Below, in pieces: positions 34,043-41,069 of a stretch of 64,000 nt of DNA. Within the stretch, counting starts at the first letter, position 1. Every line of letters starts with the position of its first letter. The notes under the pieces are model-generated. The model saw only the letters and a list, made by a program, of their open reading frames with translations, ran no database searches and was not told the DNA's origin. Source of the stretch: Phenylobacterium sp. (GTDB taxonomy: Bacteria; Pseudomonadota; Alphaproteobacteria; Caulobacterales; Caulobacteraceae); NCBI RefSeq assembly GCF_016124325.1, contig NZ_WGNY01000021.1, positions 18,955-82,954 on the forward strand. The letters are read 5' to 3'. The position numbers and the translations under genes were made by a program.

Positions 34043-34246
34043 CTAGGGATTGTTGCGTCGGGGATCGTCGTCGACGAACTCCAGGGTCACCACCTGGGTG
34101 TCGATCGTCCGCTTGCCCGCATGTTCGAAGTTCACGGTCACCCTGCGGCCCGCCACCGACTGCACCTGGCCCAGTCCCCAGGCCGGCTCGGCGGGGTGTC
34201 GGACCAGGACGCCGGGCTCGAGGAAGGGATCCGGGAACCTGTCCAT
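34043..34246 (-). CDS. DUF3553 domain protein
   Basis: This 67-residue soluble protein has the DUF3553 pattern of a small beta-barrel: PGVLVRHPAEPAWGLGQVQS, then VTVNFEHAGKRTI. Such domains also occur next to helicases and bind unknown partners. In Caulobacter relatives a DUF3553 gene is found near chpT, as here (divergent, 105 bp apart). Function unknown. Confidence 0.8.
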   Translation of the reverse strand: MDRFPDPFLEPGVLVRHPAEPAWGLGQVQSVAGRRVTVNFEHAGKRTIDTQVVTLEFVDDDPRRNNP

Positions 34247-34351
34247 GCCGGGCTGTCATAGAGAGGCGCGCGCGTTTCCCCAAGGCGCAAATGGCGCCCG
34301 CCCGCCAAACCGGATTCCCCTCCGCGCGGATGCACTCTAGGGTCGCAAGGC

Positions 34352-35002
34352 ATGACCGAGCCCCTCGCCCCCGCCGTACGCGCCGCCGAACTCGCCGCCT
34401 TCCTGGCGGCGCGGATGTGCCACGACTTCATCAGCCCCGCGAGCGCGATCACGTCGGGCCTGGATCTGCTGGAGGACCCGTCCACCAGCGACATGCATGA
34501 CGAGGCCATGGGCCTGATCGCCGCCTCCGCGAAGAAGCTGGCCGACCAGCTCGCCTTCTGCCGCGTCGCCTTCGGCGCTTCGGCGTCGGCCGAGACGTTC
34601 GACGTGCGCGACCTGGAGAAGCTCTCCCGCGGCGTGTTCGACCACATGCGCGCCGACCTCGATTGGGCCGTCGAGGCGCCGGCGGTCAACAAGCCGACGG
34701 CCCGCGCGCTGCTCAACCTGGTGCAGATGGCGGGCGCGGCGCTGCCGACCGGCGGGACCGCCAAGGTGCGGGCTGTCCAGGACGGGGCGAACATGTCCAT
34801 CGCCATCGAGGCCGTCGGGCCGCGCGCCCGCCTGCGGGCCGAGGTGGGCGAAGGGCTGCGGGGCGAACCCCTGGGCGAAGGGCTGCACGGCCACTGGGTG
34901 CAGGCCTACTACGCCTGGCTGCTGATCGGCGACGCCGGGGGGCGCGTCTTCGCCGAAGCCGAGCCCGAACGGGTGGTCTTCGCCGCCACCCTGCCGGCCT
35001 AG
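34352..35002 (+). CDS. chpT: Histidine phosphotransferase ChpT
   Basis: The 216 residues form a degenerate histidine-kinase-like dimer. The phosphorylated His is in LAARMCHDFISPASAITSGL, followed by an ATPase-like domain without nucleotide motifs. ChpT relays phosphate from the hybrid kinase CckA to CtrA and CpdR, and so controls replication and polar development in Caulobacterales. The length and both halves (LDLLEDPS, GHWVQAYYAWLLIGDAGG) match the family. It converges on mmcQ with a 4-bp overlap. CckA, CtrA and CpdR are not in this window. Confidence 0.92.
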   Translation: MTEPLAPAVRAAELAAFLAARMCHDFISPASAITSGLDLLEDPSTSDMHDEAMGLIAASAKKLADQLAFCRVAFGASASAETFDVRDLEKLSRGVFDHMRADLDWAVEAPAVNKPTARALLNLVQMAGAALPTGGTAKVRAVQDGANMSIAIEAVGPRARLRAEVGEGLRGEPLGEGLHGHWVQAYYAWLLIGDAGGRVFAEAEPERVVFAATLPA

Positions 35003-35373
35003 CCCTCCAGATCCCGCGCCTTCACCAGCGCCTTGGGGGCGACCATCCGCCAGGCCGCCTCCAGCATCCCCGCCATCTCGTCCTCGTCGATCGCGTCCAG
35101 GCGTACGAGCACGCCCGCGTAGCCGCGGTAATGGTCGTCGATGAAGAAGCGGTCGGGCGCGGTGTCCAGCAGCATCTCGCGCCGTTCGAAGCTGCAGCGC
35201 ACCGCCAGCACGTCGAGCCTGGGGACCCGCGGCTTCTTCGGATGGACCCGCTCGTTCCAGGTCCAGGCTAGGCCTTTGCCCGCGACCAGATAGGTCAGCG
35301 CGCGTTCGGTGGAGGCGTCGTGGCCCGACGGCAGGGCCTCCACGAGGCGGCGGAGCGTTTCGCGGTCAACCAT
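34999..35373 (-). CDS. MmcQ/YjbR family protein
   Basis: This 124-residue soluble protein has the YjbR/CyaY-like double-wing fold pattern. It begins MVDRETLRRLVEALPSGHDA and includes LTYLVAGKGLAWTWNE and a C-terminal helix with WRMVAPKALV. The annotated 'DNA-binding' role of the family is weakly supported. It overlaps the chpT stop by 4 bp and is divergent from the CheY-like gene. Confidence 0.83.
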   Translation of the reverse strand: MVDRETLRRLVEALPSGHDASTERALTYLVAGKGLAWTWNERVHPKKPRVPRLDVLAVRCSFERREMLLDTAPDRFFIDDHYRGYAGVLVRLDAIDEDEMAGMLEAAWRMVAPKALVKARDLEG

Positions 35374-35451
35374 GCCGCCAAGGTACGCCGACGTCAGCCG
35401 ACCGTTAACCGGTTGGGCTTCAGATGGGCGGCGTAGAGGAGAGGGGCGGCC

Positions 35452-35826
35452 GTGACCTCGAAGACATGCCTTGTCGTCGACGACAGCCGTGTGATCCGAA
35501 AGGTCTCGCGCCGCATCCTCGAGGAGATGGGTTTCGAGGTGGCCGAAGCGGCTGACGGCGTCGAGGCGATGGCCTGGTGCGCGGCGGTGCTGCCGGACGT
35601 GATCCTGCTGGACTGGCGGATGCCCAACATGGACGGCCTCGAATTCGTCCGGCGCCTGCGCGCCGAGCCGAACGGCGCGGCCCCGAAGGTGGTGTTCTGC
35701 AGCGTCGAGAGCGATCTCGACGCCATCCGCGAAGCGCTGGACGCCGGCGCGGACGAATACATCATGAAGCCCTTCGACGGCGGCATCGTCGCCGGCAAGC
35801 TGGCCGCCCTGGGGGTGGCCGCGTGA
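35452..35826 (+). CDS. CheY-like single-domain response regulator
   Basis: The 124 residues contain only a receiver: acidic pair in CLVVDDSRVIRKVSR, phosphoacceptor Asp in VILLDWRMPNMDGLEF, and Thr/Ser and Lys in VFCSVES and YIMKPFDGG. It starts with GTG after GAGGAGAGGGG and its stop overlaps the GTG of a CheR methyltransferase. There is no output domain, so it acts by protein contact. Placement between chpT and the stress locus is conserved in Caulobacter as I recall it. Confidence 0.9.
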   Translation: MTSKTCLVVDDSRVIRKVSRRILEEMGFEVAEAADGVEAMAWCAAVLPDVILLDWRMPNMDGLEFVRRLRAEPNGAAPKVVFCSVESDLDAIREALDAGADEYIMKPFDGGIVAGKLAALGVAA

Positions 35827-36644
35827 TCCCCACCACCAACCGCATCTATCTCGCGGCCCTGTGCCTGGCCCGCGCCGGCCTGCGCATCGATTCCGACAAG
35901 ACCTACCTGCTGGAAAGCCGGCTGGGCCCGGTGGCCCGGCGCGAGGGCTTCCCGTCGATCGAGGCCTTGATCGAGAAGCTGCGCGACGGAGGCGACGAGC
36001 GGCTGGCCTGGGCCACCGTCGAGGCCATGCTGTTGCCCGAGGCGGAGTTCTTCCGCGACCGGCGGATGTTCGAGACGCTGAGCGGCGAGGTGCTGCCGGC
36101 GATGGCGCGGGCGGCCGGCGGACGGCCGCTGCGGATCTGGAGCGCAGCCTGCGGGACGGGCCAGGAGATCTATTCGCTCGCCATGCTGCTGGCCGACGCC
36201 GCCGGCCTCGGCGACCGGGTCGAGCTGTTCGCCTCCGACCTTTCCGAGCGCGCGTTGGAGAAGGCCCAGGCGGCCGCCTTCTCGCAATTCGAGGTCCAGC
36301 GCGGCCTGCCGGCGCGCCTCCTGGTGCGCTGCTTCGAGAAGGAGGGCGAGGCGTTCGTGCTGTCGCCGCGTCTGCGCCAGATGGTCCGCTGGCGGCGGGT
36401 CAACCTGCTGGACGACGTCTCCGCGCTCGGCCGCTTCGACGTGATCCTCTGCCGCAATCTGCTGCCCCAGCTGGCCCCGGAGGCCAAGGATCGGGTGCTG
36501 CAATCGCTGAGCGGCGCGCTTCTGCCGGGCGGGCGGCTGGTGCTGGGGCCCGGCGAGGCGGCGGGCCGGGGCCTGACGGCCATCGATCCGGCGATCGGAC
36601 TGCACGCCGCCGCGACCGGCGACGACGTGCGCTCGGCGGCCTAG
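35823..36644 (+). CDS. cheR: CheR-type methyltransferase
   Basis: The 273 residues match CheR: an N-terminal helical domain (LLESRLGPVARREGF), then the SAM-binding Rossmann domain (IWSAACGTGQEIYSLAMLL, LFASDLSERALEKAQ, DVILCRNLLPQLAPE). It methylates glutamates of chemoreceptor-like proteins. GTG overlaps the CheY-like stop (GTGA), implying translational coupling. The active-site segment has NLLPQL where NVLIYF is usual, so it is a divergent CheR. No chemoreceptor is nearby. Confidence 0.88.
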   Translation: MIPTTNRIYLAALCLARAGLRIDSDKTYLLESRLGPVARREGFPSIEALIEKLRDGGDERLAWATVEAMLLPEAEFFRDRRMFETLSGEVLPAMARAAGGRPLRIWSAACGTGQEIYSLAMLLADAAGLGDRVELFASDLSERALEKAQAAAFSQFEVQRGLPARLLVRCFEKEGEAFVLSPRLRQMVRWRRVNLLDDVSALGRFDVILCRNLLPQLAPEAKDRVLQSLSGALLPGGRLVLGPGEAAGRGLTAIDPAIGLHAAATGDDVRSAA

Positions 36645-36778
36645 TTCTTCGCGTCCTCGGCGGTGTCCGTCACGGCCTGACCGGCCGACTTCATGTCACG
36701 GCCGGCGCCCGACACGGTGTTGCAGGCGCTCACGGCGAGACTGGCCGCCAGCGCGGCCAGCACAATGATCTTACGCAT
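36641..36778 (-). CDS. Entericidin-like small lipoprotein (45 aa)
   Basis: A 45-residue frame starting at ATG 36778 encodes MRKIIVLAALAASLAVSAC, a lipoprotein signal peptide with lipobox VSAC. It is followed by NTVSGAGRDMKSAGQAVTD, the entericidin A/B pattern, and ends DTAEDAKN. GGAG lies 8 bp before the ATG. A perfect SigT/EcfG promoter (GGAAC-N17-CGTT) lies 41 bp upstream inside the 3' end of phyK. Its stop shares CTAG with the cheR stop on the other strand. It is probably a stress-induced envelope lipoprotein. Confidence 0.85.
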   Translation of the reverse strand: MRKIIVLAALAASLAVSACNTVSGAGRDMKSAGQAVTDTAEDAKN

Positions 36779-36818
36779 GGTCTCATCTCCTCAGTCGGTC
36801 CCCGAAGGGTCCAACGGC

Positions 36819-36844
36819 AACGCCTCAGGCTGCGGCGCGGTTCC
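36819..36844 (-). promoter_or_regulatory. SigT/EcfG promoter of the entericidin-like gene
   Basis: On the minus strand GGAAC (36844-36840), 17 bp, then CGTT (36822-36819) match the alphaproteobacterial general-stress sigma consensus exactly. The predicted start is near 36812. Its -35 overlaps the last codons of phyK. Confidence 0.75.
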
Positions 36845-38543
36845 GCCGGGTGGCCCGCGGCGCGGGCTCGGCCGAGGGCGTCGGGAAGACCAGGCGCGCG
36901 GTAACGCCGCCGTCGCTGTTGCGCACCAGTTCCGCGCGGCCGCGCAGCTGGCGCGCGAAGGCGGTCATCAGGGTGCGGCCGACGCCTGAGGAGGCGAGCG
37001 CGCCCTCCCCGGGCTCGCCGTCGTCGCGGATCTCCAGTTCGGCCTCCTCGCCCCGCACCCGGAACGTCAGGGTCAGCAGGCCGCCGCGCTCGGCGAAGGC
37101 GTGCTTCTGGGCGTTGGTGATCGCCTCCACGGCGAACAGGGCCAGGGGAGCCAGCCGGTCGGGGTCGATCACCAGCGGATCGACGGTCAGTTCCGTGCGC
37201 ACCGCGTGGCCGCGGACCGTCTCGCCGCTGATGAGCTGCGCGGTCAGCTCCTCGAGGAACGGCCGCAGGTCCACGCGCTTCAGGTCCGGGCCCTGGTAGA
37301 GCGCGCGGTAGACCAGGGCCAGGGCGGTGATGCGCTGGCGCGTGTCGCTCATGGCCGAGCGCGCCGCCGGATCGGCGAGCGCGCGCTGCTGCATGTTGAG
37401 CAGGCTGGAGATGACCTGGAGGTTGTTCTTCACGCGGTGATGGATCTCCCGCATCAGCGCGTCCTTCTGAGCCAGCGAGTCGCGCAGCGAAGCGTCGCGG
37501 CCGACGATGGCGTCGGCCATGTCCTCCAGGGTTTCGGCAAGGTCGCGGATCTCGGGCGGCATCTGTTCGGCCTGCACCGGGCGCACGCTGAGGCGGCCGC
37601 GGGCGTAGAGGGCCGCGATCCGCTGGAGGTAGGCGATCCATCGAACCACCACGCGCTCGGTCACGACCGACACCGCCACCAACGCCAGCAGGAAGGTGAG
37701 CAGCGGGAAGACGATCCCGGTCAGGGGGTTCAGGCGCGCCCACGAGATCAGGCCCGGCGATTGGGCCGAGAGCACCACATAGACATCGTCGCCGACCACC
37801 GGGGCGGCGGAGTAGACGCGCCGCCGCTTGCCGCTGTCCTGTCCGTACCAGACCAGGGCGCCGCGAGCCTCGACCTTGGCGCGCCAGTCCTCGGGCAGCC
37901 GGGGGAAGGCCGTCGCATCGGTGGTGGTGATGTAGCGGCCGGTGCGGTCGACCAGCCCGACCTCGGCTCCCTTCGGCAGGGTCGGATCGTTGGTGTGCGG
38001 CTGCAGGCTCGAAAGCGAAACCACGGCGGCGAAGGCGCCGTCGAACGCGCCGTCGGCGGCCGTGGCCCGCGCCGCGGTCAGGACGGCGGGCTCGTCGGCG
38101 TAGGTGGAGCCCGGGTCGCGGGTGACGGCGAAATCATCGCCGCCGGCGAGCTGACGGAACCAGGCGCGCTGCAACCGGGCGGCGTCGGCCGGCACCGGCC
38201 CGGCGGCGCAGACCACGCGGCCCAGCCGATCGAACCGGATCAGGTTGAGATAGCCCGGAATCCGGCTGGCCACCTGGGCCAGCCGCTGCGCGCACTGGAA
38301 GCCGACGGCGCCCGGCGCCAGGGTCTGCAGCAGCACGTCGGCGCTTTCCATCCGCGCCCGCGCCGTGGCCGCGCTCCGCTCGGCGGCGAACCCGAGGTTC
38401 TGCCGCAACTCGCGCCCCTCGCGCTGGAATCCGATGGCCGACTGCAGTGCGCCAAGGATCAGGACGGGCAGCAGAGCCGCCGCCAGGGCCGCGATCAGGC
38501 GAACCCGGATCGTGCTGAGCGTACTCCAAGGCACCCGAACCAT
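36825..38543 (-). CDS. phyK: PhyK-type sensor histidine kinase (HisKA_2/HWE-like) of the general stress response
   Basis: The 572 residues have a TM helix at about 14-34, a periplasmic sensing domain (about 40-270), a second TM, a HAMP-like linker, a HisKA_2 domain with IHHRVKNNLQVISSLLNMQQ and a HATPase domain (EAITNAQKHAF, IRDDGEPG). PhyK phosphorylates PhyR in Caulobacter. It lies 9 bp after sigT in the nepR-sigT-phyK operon. The periplasmic loop has Cys residues in GFQCAQR and VVCAAG that may form a disulphide sensor; this is inference. Confidence 0.92.
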   Translation of the reverse strand: MVRVPWSTLSTIRVRLIAALAAALLPVLILGALQSAIGFQREGRELRQNLGFAAERSAATARARMESADVLLQTLAPGAVGFQCAQRLAQVASRIPGYLNLIRFDRLGRVVCAAGPVPADAARLQRAWFRQLAGGDDFAVTRDPGSTYADEPAVLTAARATAADGAFDGAFAAVVSLSSLQPHTNDPTLPKGAEVGLVDRTGRYITTTDATAFPRLPEDWRAKVEARGALVWYGQDSGKRRRVYSAAPVVGDDVYVVLSAQSPGLISWARLNPLTGIVFPLLTFLLALVAVSVVTERVVVRWIAYLQRIAALYARGRLSVRPVQAEQMPPEIRDLAETLEDMADAIVGRDASLRDSLAQKDALMREIHHRVKNNLQVISSLLNMQQRALADPAARSAMSDTRQRITALALVYRALYQGPDLKRVDLRPFLEELTAQLISGETVRGHAVRTELTVDPLVIDPDRLAPLALFAVEAITNAQKHAFAERGGLLTLTFRVRGEEAELEIRDDGEPGEGALASSGVGRTLMTAFARQLRGRAELVRNSDGGVTARLVFPTPSAEPAPRATRRNRAAA

Positions 38544-38552
38544 CGGACCGTC

Positions 38553-39161
38553 CTACCGGACGGTGCTTAAACGCTCCGCGTCGGCCAGGATAGAACGCAT
38601 TGCGTCTCCGGCGGCCGCGCCATCCCGTTCGTAGCTTCCGTCGTCGAGGATGGCGTGCAGGGCGCGGCGGGCCCGGCTGACCCGGCTCTTCACCGTGCCC
38701 ACGGCGCAGCCACAGATCTCGGCAGCCTCCTCATAGGCGAAGCCGCCAGCCCCCACGAGGATGAGCGCCTCACGCTGTTCGGCTGGCAGCATGGCCAGGC
38801 CCTGGCGCAGTTCGTCGAGCGCGACCGGCGCCTCGGGATCGTCCACCGCCACCAGCGTGCGTTCGGCCGCCTCCTGGTCGAGCTGGCTCTGACGCCAGGA
38901 CCGCCGCTTCTCGGAATAGAACTGGTTGCGCAGGATCATGAAGGTCCACGCCTTCATGTTGGTGCCCATCTGGAAGCTGGCGCGCGCGTCCCAGGCCTTG
39001 AGCATGGCGTCCTGCGCCAGATCGTCAGCGGCGGTGGGATTTCCGCAGAGGGTGCGCGCGAACGCCCGCAGGTGCGGGATCAGGGCCACCAGTTCCTTGC
39101 GGAACGCAGCGTCCTCGGCCGCGCTACGTTCCGGTCGCATCGTCCGGTTCGCCGCCGCCAT
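38553..39161 (-). CDS. sigT: ECF sigma factor SigT/EcfG, general stress response
   Basis: The 202 residues have region 2 (AFARTLCGNPTAADDLAQDA, KAWTFMILRNQFYSEKRR) and region 4 (LPAEQREALILVGAGGFAYE, CAVGTVKSRVSRARRALH). This is the EcfG group, controlled by NepR and PhyR. The ATG overlaps the nepR stop by one base (TGATG). The operon is read from a SigT-type promoter upstream of nepR, so the sigma factor should activate its own expression. Confidence 0.95.
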   Translation of the reverse strand: MAAANRTMRPERSAAEDAAFRKELVALIPHLRAFARTLCGNPTAADDLAQDAMLKAWDARASFQMGTNMKAWTFMILRNQFYSEKRRSWRQSQLDQEAAERTLVAVDDPEAPVALDELRQGLAMLPAEQREALILVGAGGFAYEEAAEICGCAVGTVKSRVSRARRALHAILDDGSYERDGAAAGDAMRSILADAERLSTVR

Positions 39162-39349
39162 CAGGCTTTCTCCGAGCCGCGCTCGTCGGCGCGGCGAAGG
39201 ATGTCGAGGAATTCGTCGGGCACGTCCTCGTTGACCACCTCGTCAAACAGTTGTCGCAGACGCACGCCGATCGCCTGCTGGCGCAGGCGGGCTTCGTCCA
39301 AGGCTGCGGACGCCTTTCGGCGGTCGGGGATCGGGCGCTGTTCGATCAT
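39161..39349 (-). CDS. nepR: Anti-sigma factor NepR
   Basis: This 62-residue protein carries the conserved NepR core: QQAIGVRLRQLFDEVVNE, then DVPDEFLDILRRAD, which form the two helices that wrap SigT. The frame is open to a TTG at 39409, but the -10 of its own promoter lies at 39411-39408, so that TTG would precede the transcript. The first ATG inside the mRNA (39349, MIEQRPIPDR) is the sensible start and gives the usual family size. Confidence 0.9.
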   Translation of the reverse strand: MIEQRPIPDRRKASAALDEARLRQQAIGVRLRQLFDEVVNEDVPDEFLDILRRADERGSEKA

Positions 39350-39407
39350 TTCTTCGGCGCCCCGCTCGCGCGGGGACCGCCCCCTCTTATGGTTCTTTCG
39401 CTCACTC

Positions 39408-39432
39408 AACGCCCTGCGTCCGCACCGGTTCC
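39408..39432 (-). promoter_or_regulatory. SigT/EcfG promoter of nepR-sigT-phyK
   Basis: GGAAC (39432-39428), 16 bp and CGTT (39411-39408) on the minus strand match the consensus. Start near 39401 gives a leader of about 52 nt to the nepR ATG. Confidence 0.8.
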
Positions 39433-39472
39433 CTTCCCTTTCGCCTTAAGATGCGGAAAACCAGCGGCGAAG

Positions 39473-39497
39473 GGAACCGGTTCCCTACGGCGGCGTT
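39473..39497 (+). promoter_or_regulatory. SigT/EcfG promoter of phyR
   Basis: GGAAC (39473-39477), 16 bp and CGTT (39494-39497) on the plus strand match the consensus. The element is back to back with the nepR promoter, 40 bp apart between the two -35 elements, so both arms of the switch are self-activating. Confidence 0.8.
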
Positions 39498-39579
39498 TTC
39501 GGATCATGATGCGGGCTGTCGGGGAGCTTTGGCGCGCCAAGCTGCCGGCTGAGGCGCGCGATACGGAAAGGGACGACCC

Positions 39580-40371
39580 TTGAGCTTACTGGCCAGGCTT
39601 GCGCCTCACCTTCCTTACGTCCGCCGCTACGCGCGCGCGCTGACGGGCGACCAGACGACCGGGGACCACTACGTGCGCGTTGCGCTCGAGGCCCTGGCGG
39701 CGGGCGAAAGGACGCTGGAGGCCCATCTGACGCCGAGGGTCGCGCTCTATCACGTGTTCCACGCCATCTGGTGCACCTCGGGCGCCCAGCTTGAGACGGT
39801 GCAGGACAGCGCCGACGAGACCACGCGGCGGCTGATGCAGATCGCCCCGCGTTCACGCCAGGCGTTCCTGCTGACCGCCCTGGAGGGCTTCACGCCGTCC
39901 GAGGCCGCGCAGATCCTCGACACCGACTTCACCGAGGTCGAGCGGCTGATCAGCGAAGCCCAGACCGAAATCGACGCCGAGCTCGCCACGGACGTCCTGA
40001 TCATCGAGGACGAGCCGGTGATCGCCGCCGACATCGAAGCCCTGGTGACCGAGCTGGGCCACACCGTCGTCGACATCGCCGCCACCCGCACCGAGGCCGT
40101 CGAAGCGGTCGCCCGCAAGACGCCGGGGCTGGTGCTCGCCGATATCCAGCTCGCCGACGGCTCCTCGGGCATCGACGCGGTGAAGGACATCCTGGGCCGC
40201 TTCGACGTGCCGGTGATCTTCATCACGGCCTTCCCCGAACGCCTGCTCACCGGCGAGCGGCCCGAGCCCACCTTCCTGATCACCAAGTCCTTCCAGCCCG
40301 AGACGGTGAAGGCGGCGATCGGCCAGGCGCTCTTCTTCCATCCGCGGGCGTCGAACCGGGAAGCCGCCTGA
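39580..40371 (+). CDS. phyR: PhyR, sigma-mimic response regulator of the general stress response
   Basis: This 263-residue anti-anti-sigma factor has an N-terminal EcfG-like sigma domain (HLPYVRRYARALTG, and FTPSEAAQILDTDFTEVER), lacking DNA-binding features, and a C-terminal receiver (VLIIEDEPVIAADIEAL, phosphoacceptor in LVLADIQLADGSSG, VIFITAFPE). When phosphorylated it binds NepR and frees SigT. The start is TTG at 39580 after GGAAAGGG. The SigT promoter lies about 80 bp upstream. Confidence 0.95.
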   Translation: MSLLARLAPHLPYVRRYARALTGDQTTGDHYVRVALEALAAGERTLEAHLTPRVALYHVFHAIWCTSGAQLETVQDSADETTRRLMQIAPRSRQAFLLTALEGFTPSEAAQILDTDFTEVERLISEAQTEIDAELATDVLIIEDEPVIAADIEALVTELGHTVVDIAATRTEAVEAVARKTPGLVLADIQLADGSSGIDAVKDILGRFDVPVIFITAFPERLLTGERPEPTFLITKSFQPETVKAAIGQALFFHPRASNREAA

Positions 40372-40454
40372 GGCCGTCCGCCAGGGCCCTTCCCCGCCGA
40401 AGCTCAAGCCGCGATCCGATCGCGAAGGCGGCCTCCGCTCTTGCGGATCACGCC

Positions 40455-40715
40455 CTAGTCGGTCGGGCCGGCGGGAGGCGTCGCGGGCGGCGGCGCGGGC
40501 GTGTCGAACGTCTGCGCCGCGTTCTGGCGCTCGGCCGGCGTCGGGCCGTTGTCGGGCGCCGCCGACGCGCGCCAGGCGTAGGCCGCCAGCAGGGCGAGCG
40601 CGGCGAGCGCGGTCCCGATCACCAGCACCCACAGGACGTGCGTACCGCGGCGCGCCTGGCGCGCGCGGGTGGCTTCGAGCACGGTCCGTTCCCGATCGTC
40701 GGTGGAATAGGTCAT
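40455..40715 (-). CDS. Small membrane protein with SigT promoter (86 aa)
   Basis: This 86-residue protein starts MTYSTDDRERTVLEATRARQ and has one TM helix (VLWVLVIGTALAALALLAAY) and a Pro-rich periplasmic or cytoplasmic tail (TPAPPPATPPAGPTD). A perfect GGAAC-N17-CGTT promoter lies about 55 bp upstream of the ATG at 40715. It converges on phyR with about 80 bp between. The family is not known to me; it is probably a stress-induced envelope protein. Confidence 0.75.
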   Translation of the reverse strand: MTYSTDDRERTVLEATRARQARRGTHVLWVLVIGTALAALALLAAYAWRASAAPDNGPTPAERQNAAQTFDTPAPPPATPPAGPTD

Positions 40716-40768
40716 GGCGCTTGGCGTCCTTTTCTCGCGAGAACCATCGAGTGGCACGGGCTGGTTTG

Positions 40769-40794
40769 AACGTCCGCGGCGGCGTTCGTGTTCC
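40769..40794 (-). promoter_or_regulatory. SigT/EcfG promoter of the small membrane protein
   Basis: GGAAC (40794-40790), 17 bp, CGTT (40772-40769) on the minus strand is an exact consensus match. The predicted start is near 40762. Confidence 0.75.
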
Positions 40795-40842
40795 GGAAAG
40801 CCGGGCTCGCGAGGCGGGCGTGAAAATATTGACCCGACGTGG

Positions 40843-40867
40843 GGAACGCTTCGGTTGTGACCGGGTT
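40843..40867 (+). promoter_or_regulatory. Near-consensus SigT/EcfG promoter reading toward an sRNA
   Basis: GGAAC (40843-40847), 16 bp, then GGTT (40864-40867) differs from the consensus only at the first -10 base. It lies in the 354-bp gap between two minus-strand stress genes and points at the structured RNA that follows. Confidence 0.5.
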
Positions 40868-40873
40868 CTTATG

Positions 40874-40998
40874 TCTGCGGAGGCGGCGACGCCCCCCCCG
40901 ACTTGAGGCTGGCGAACTTGCCAGTCGGCCGTCTCCGCACCCTTTTCTCGATGATGCGACTTCAAGGGGCGGATCCCACGATCCGCCCCTCTCCTTTT
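40874..40998 (+). ncRNA. gsrN: Predicted stress-response sRNA, GsrN-like
   Basis: A transcript of about 125 nt is predicted from the near-consensus SigT promoter to the intrinsic terminator. It folds with a closing stem (TGCGGAG 40876-40882 with CTCCGCA 40933-40939), an inner hairpin (CTGGC-6-GCCAG, 40909-40924) and an exposed run of eight Cs (40892-40899). No convincing open reading frame exists; the only ATG frame is 11 codons. Size, C-rich loop and location match what I recall of the Caulobacter SigT-dependent sRNA GsrN, which pairs with G-rich leaders such as katG. Homology has not been tested. Confidence 0.55.
40966..40998 (+). terminator. Intrinsic terminator of the predicted sRNA
   Basis: A perfect 10-bp stem (GGGGCGGATC with GATCCGCCCC) and 4-nt loop is followed by TCTCCTTTT. 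The T-rich side is only on the plus strand, where no protein gene ends. Confidence 0.8.
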
Positions 40999-41018
40999 GC
41001 GCGCGGCGCATACGGAAA

Positions 41019-41042
41019 GGGCGGCCGCGCCGGCGGCCGCCC
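41019..41042 (-). terminator. Terminator of the glycine-zipper lipoprotein gene
   Basis: On the minus strand GGGCGGCCGC pairs with GCGGCCGCCC around a 4-nt loop and is followed by TTTCC, about 28 bp after the stop codon. Confidence 0.6.
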
Positions 41043-41069
41043 ATCGTCCGATCCGGGCCGGACGCCGCC

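Noticed and set aside
35400..35420. TTAACCGGTT as a CtrA site before the CheY-like gene
   Set aside because: Only one half site is present; the second TTAA at 7-bp spacing is missing.
39350..39409. Longer nepR starting at TTG 39409
   Set aside because: The TTG lies in the -10 of the nepR promoter and upstream of the expected transcript start.
40871..40906. 11-codon ATG frame in the predicted sRNA
   Set aside because: No ribosome site and no meaningful peptide; a structured RNA explains the region better.
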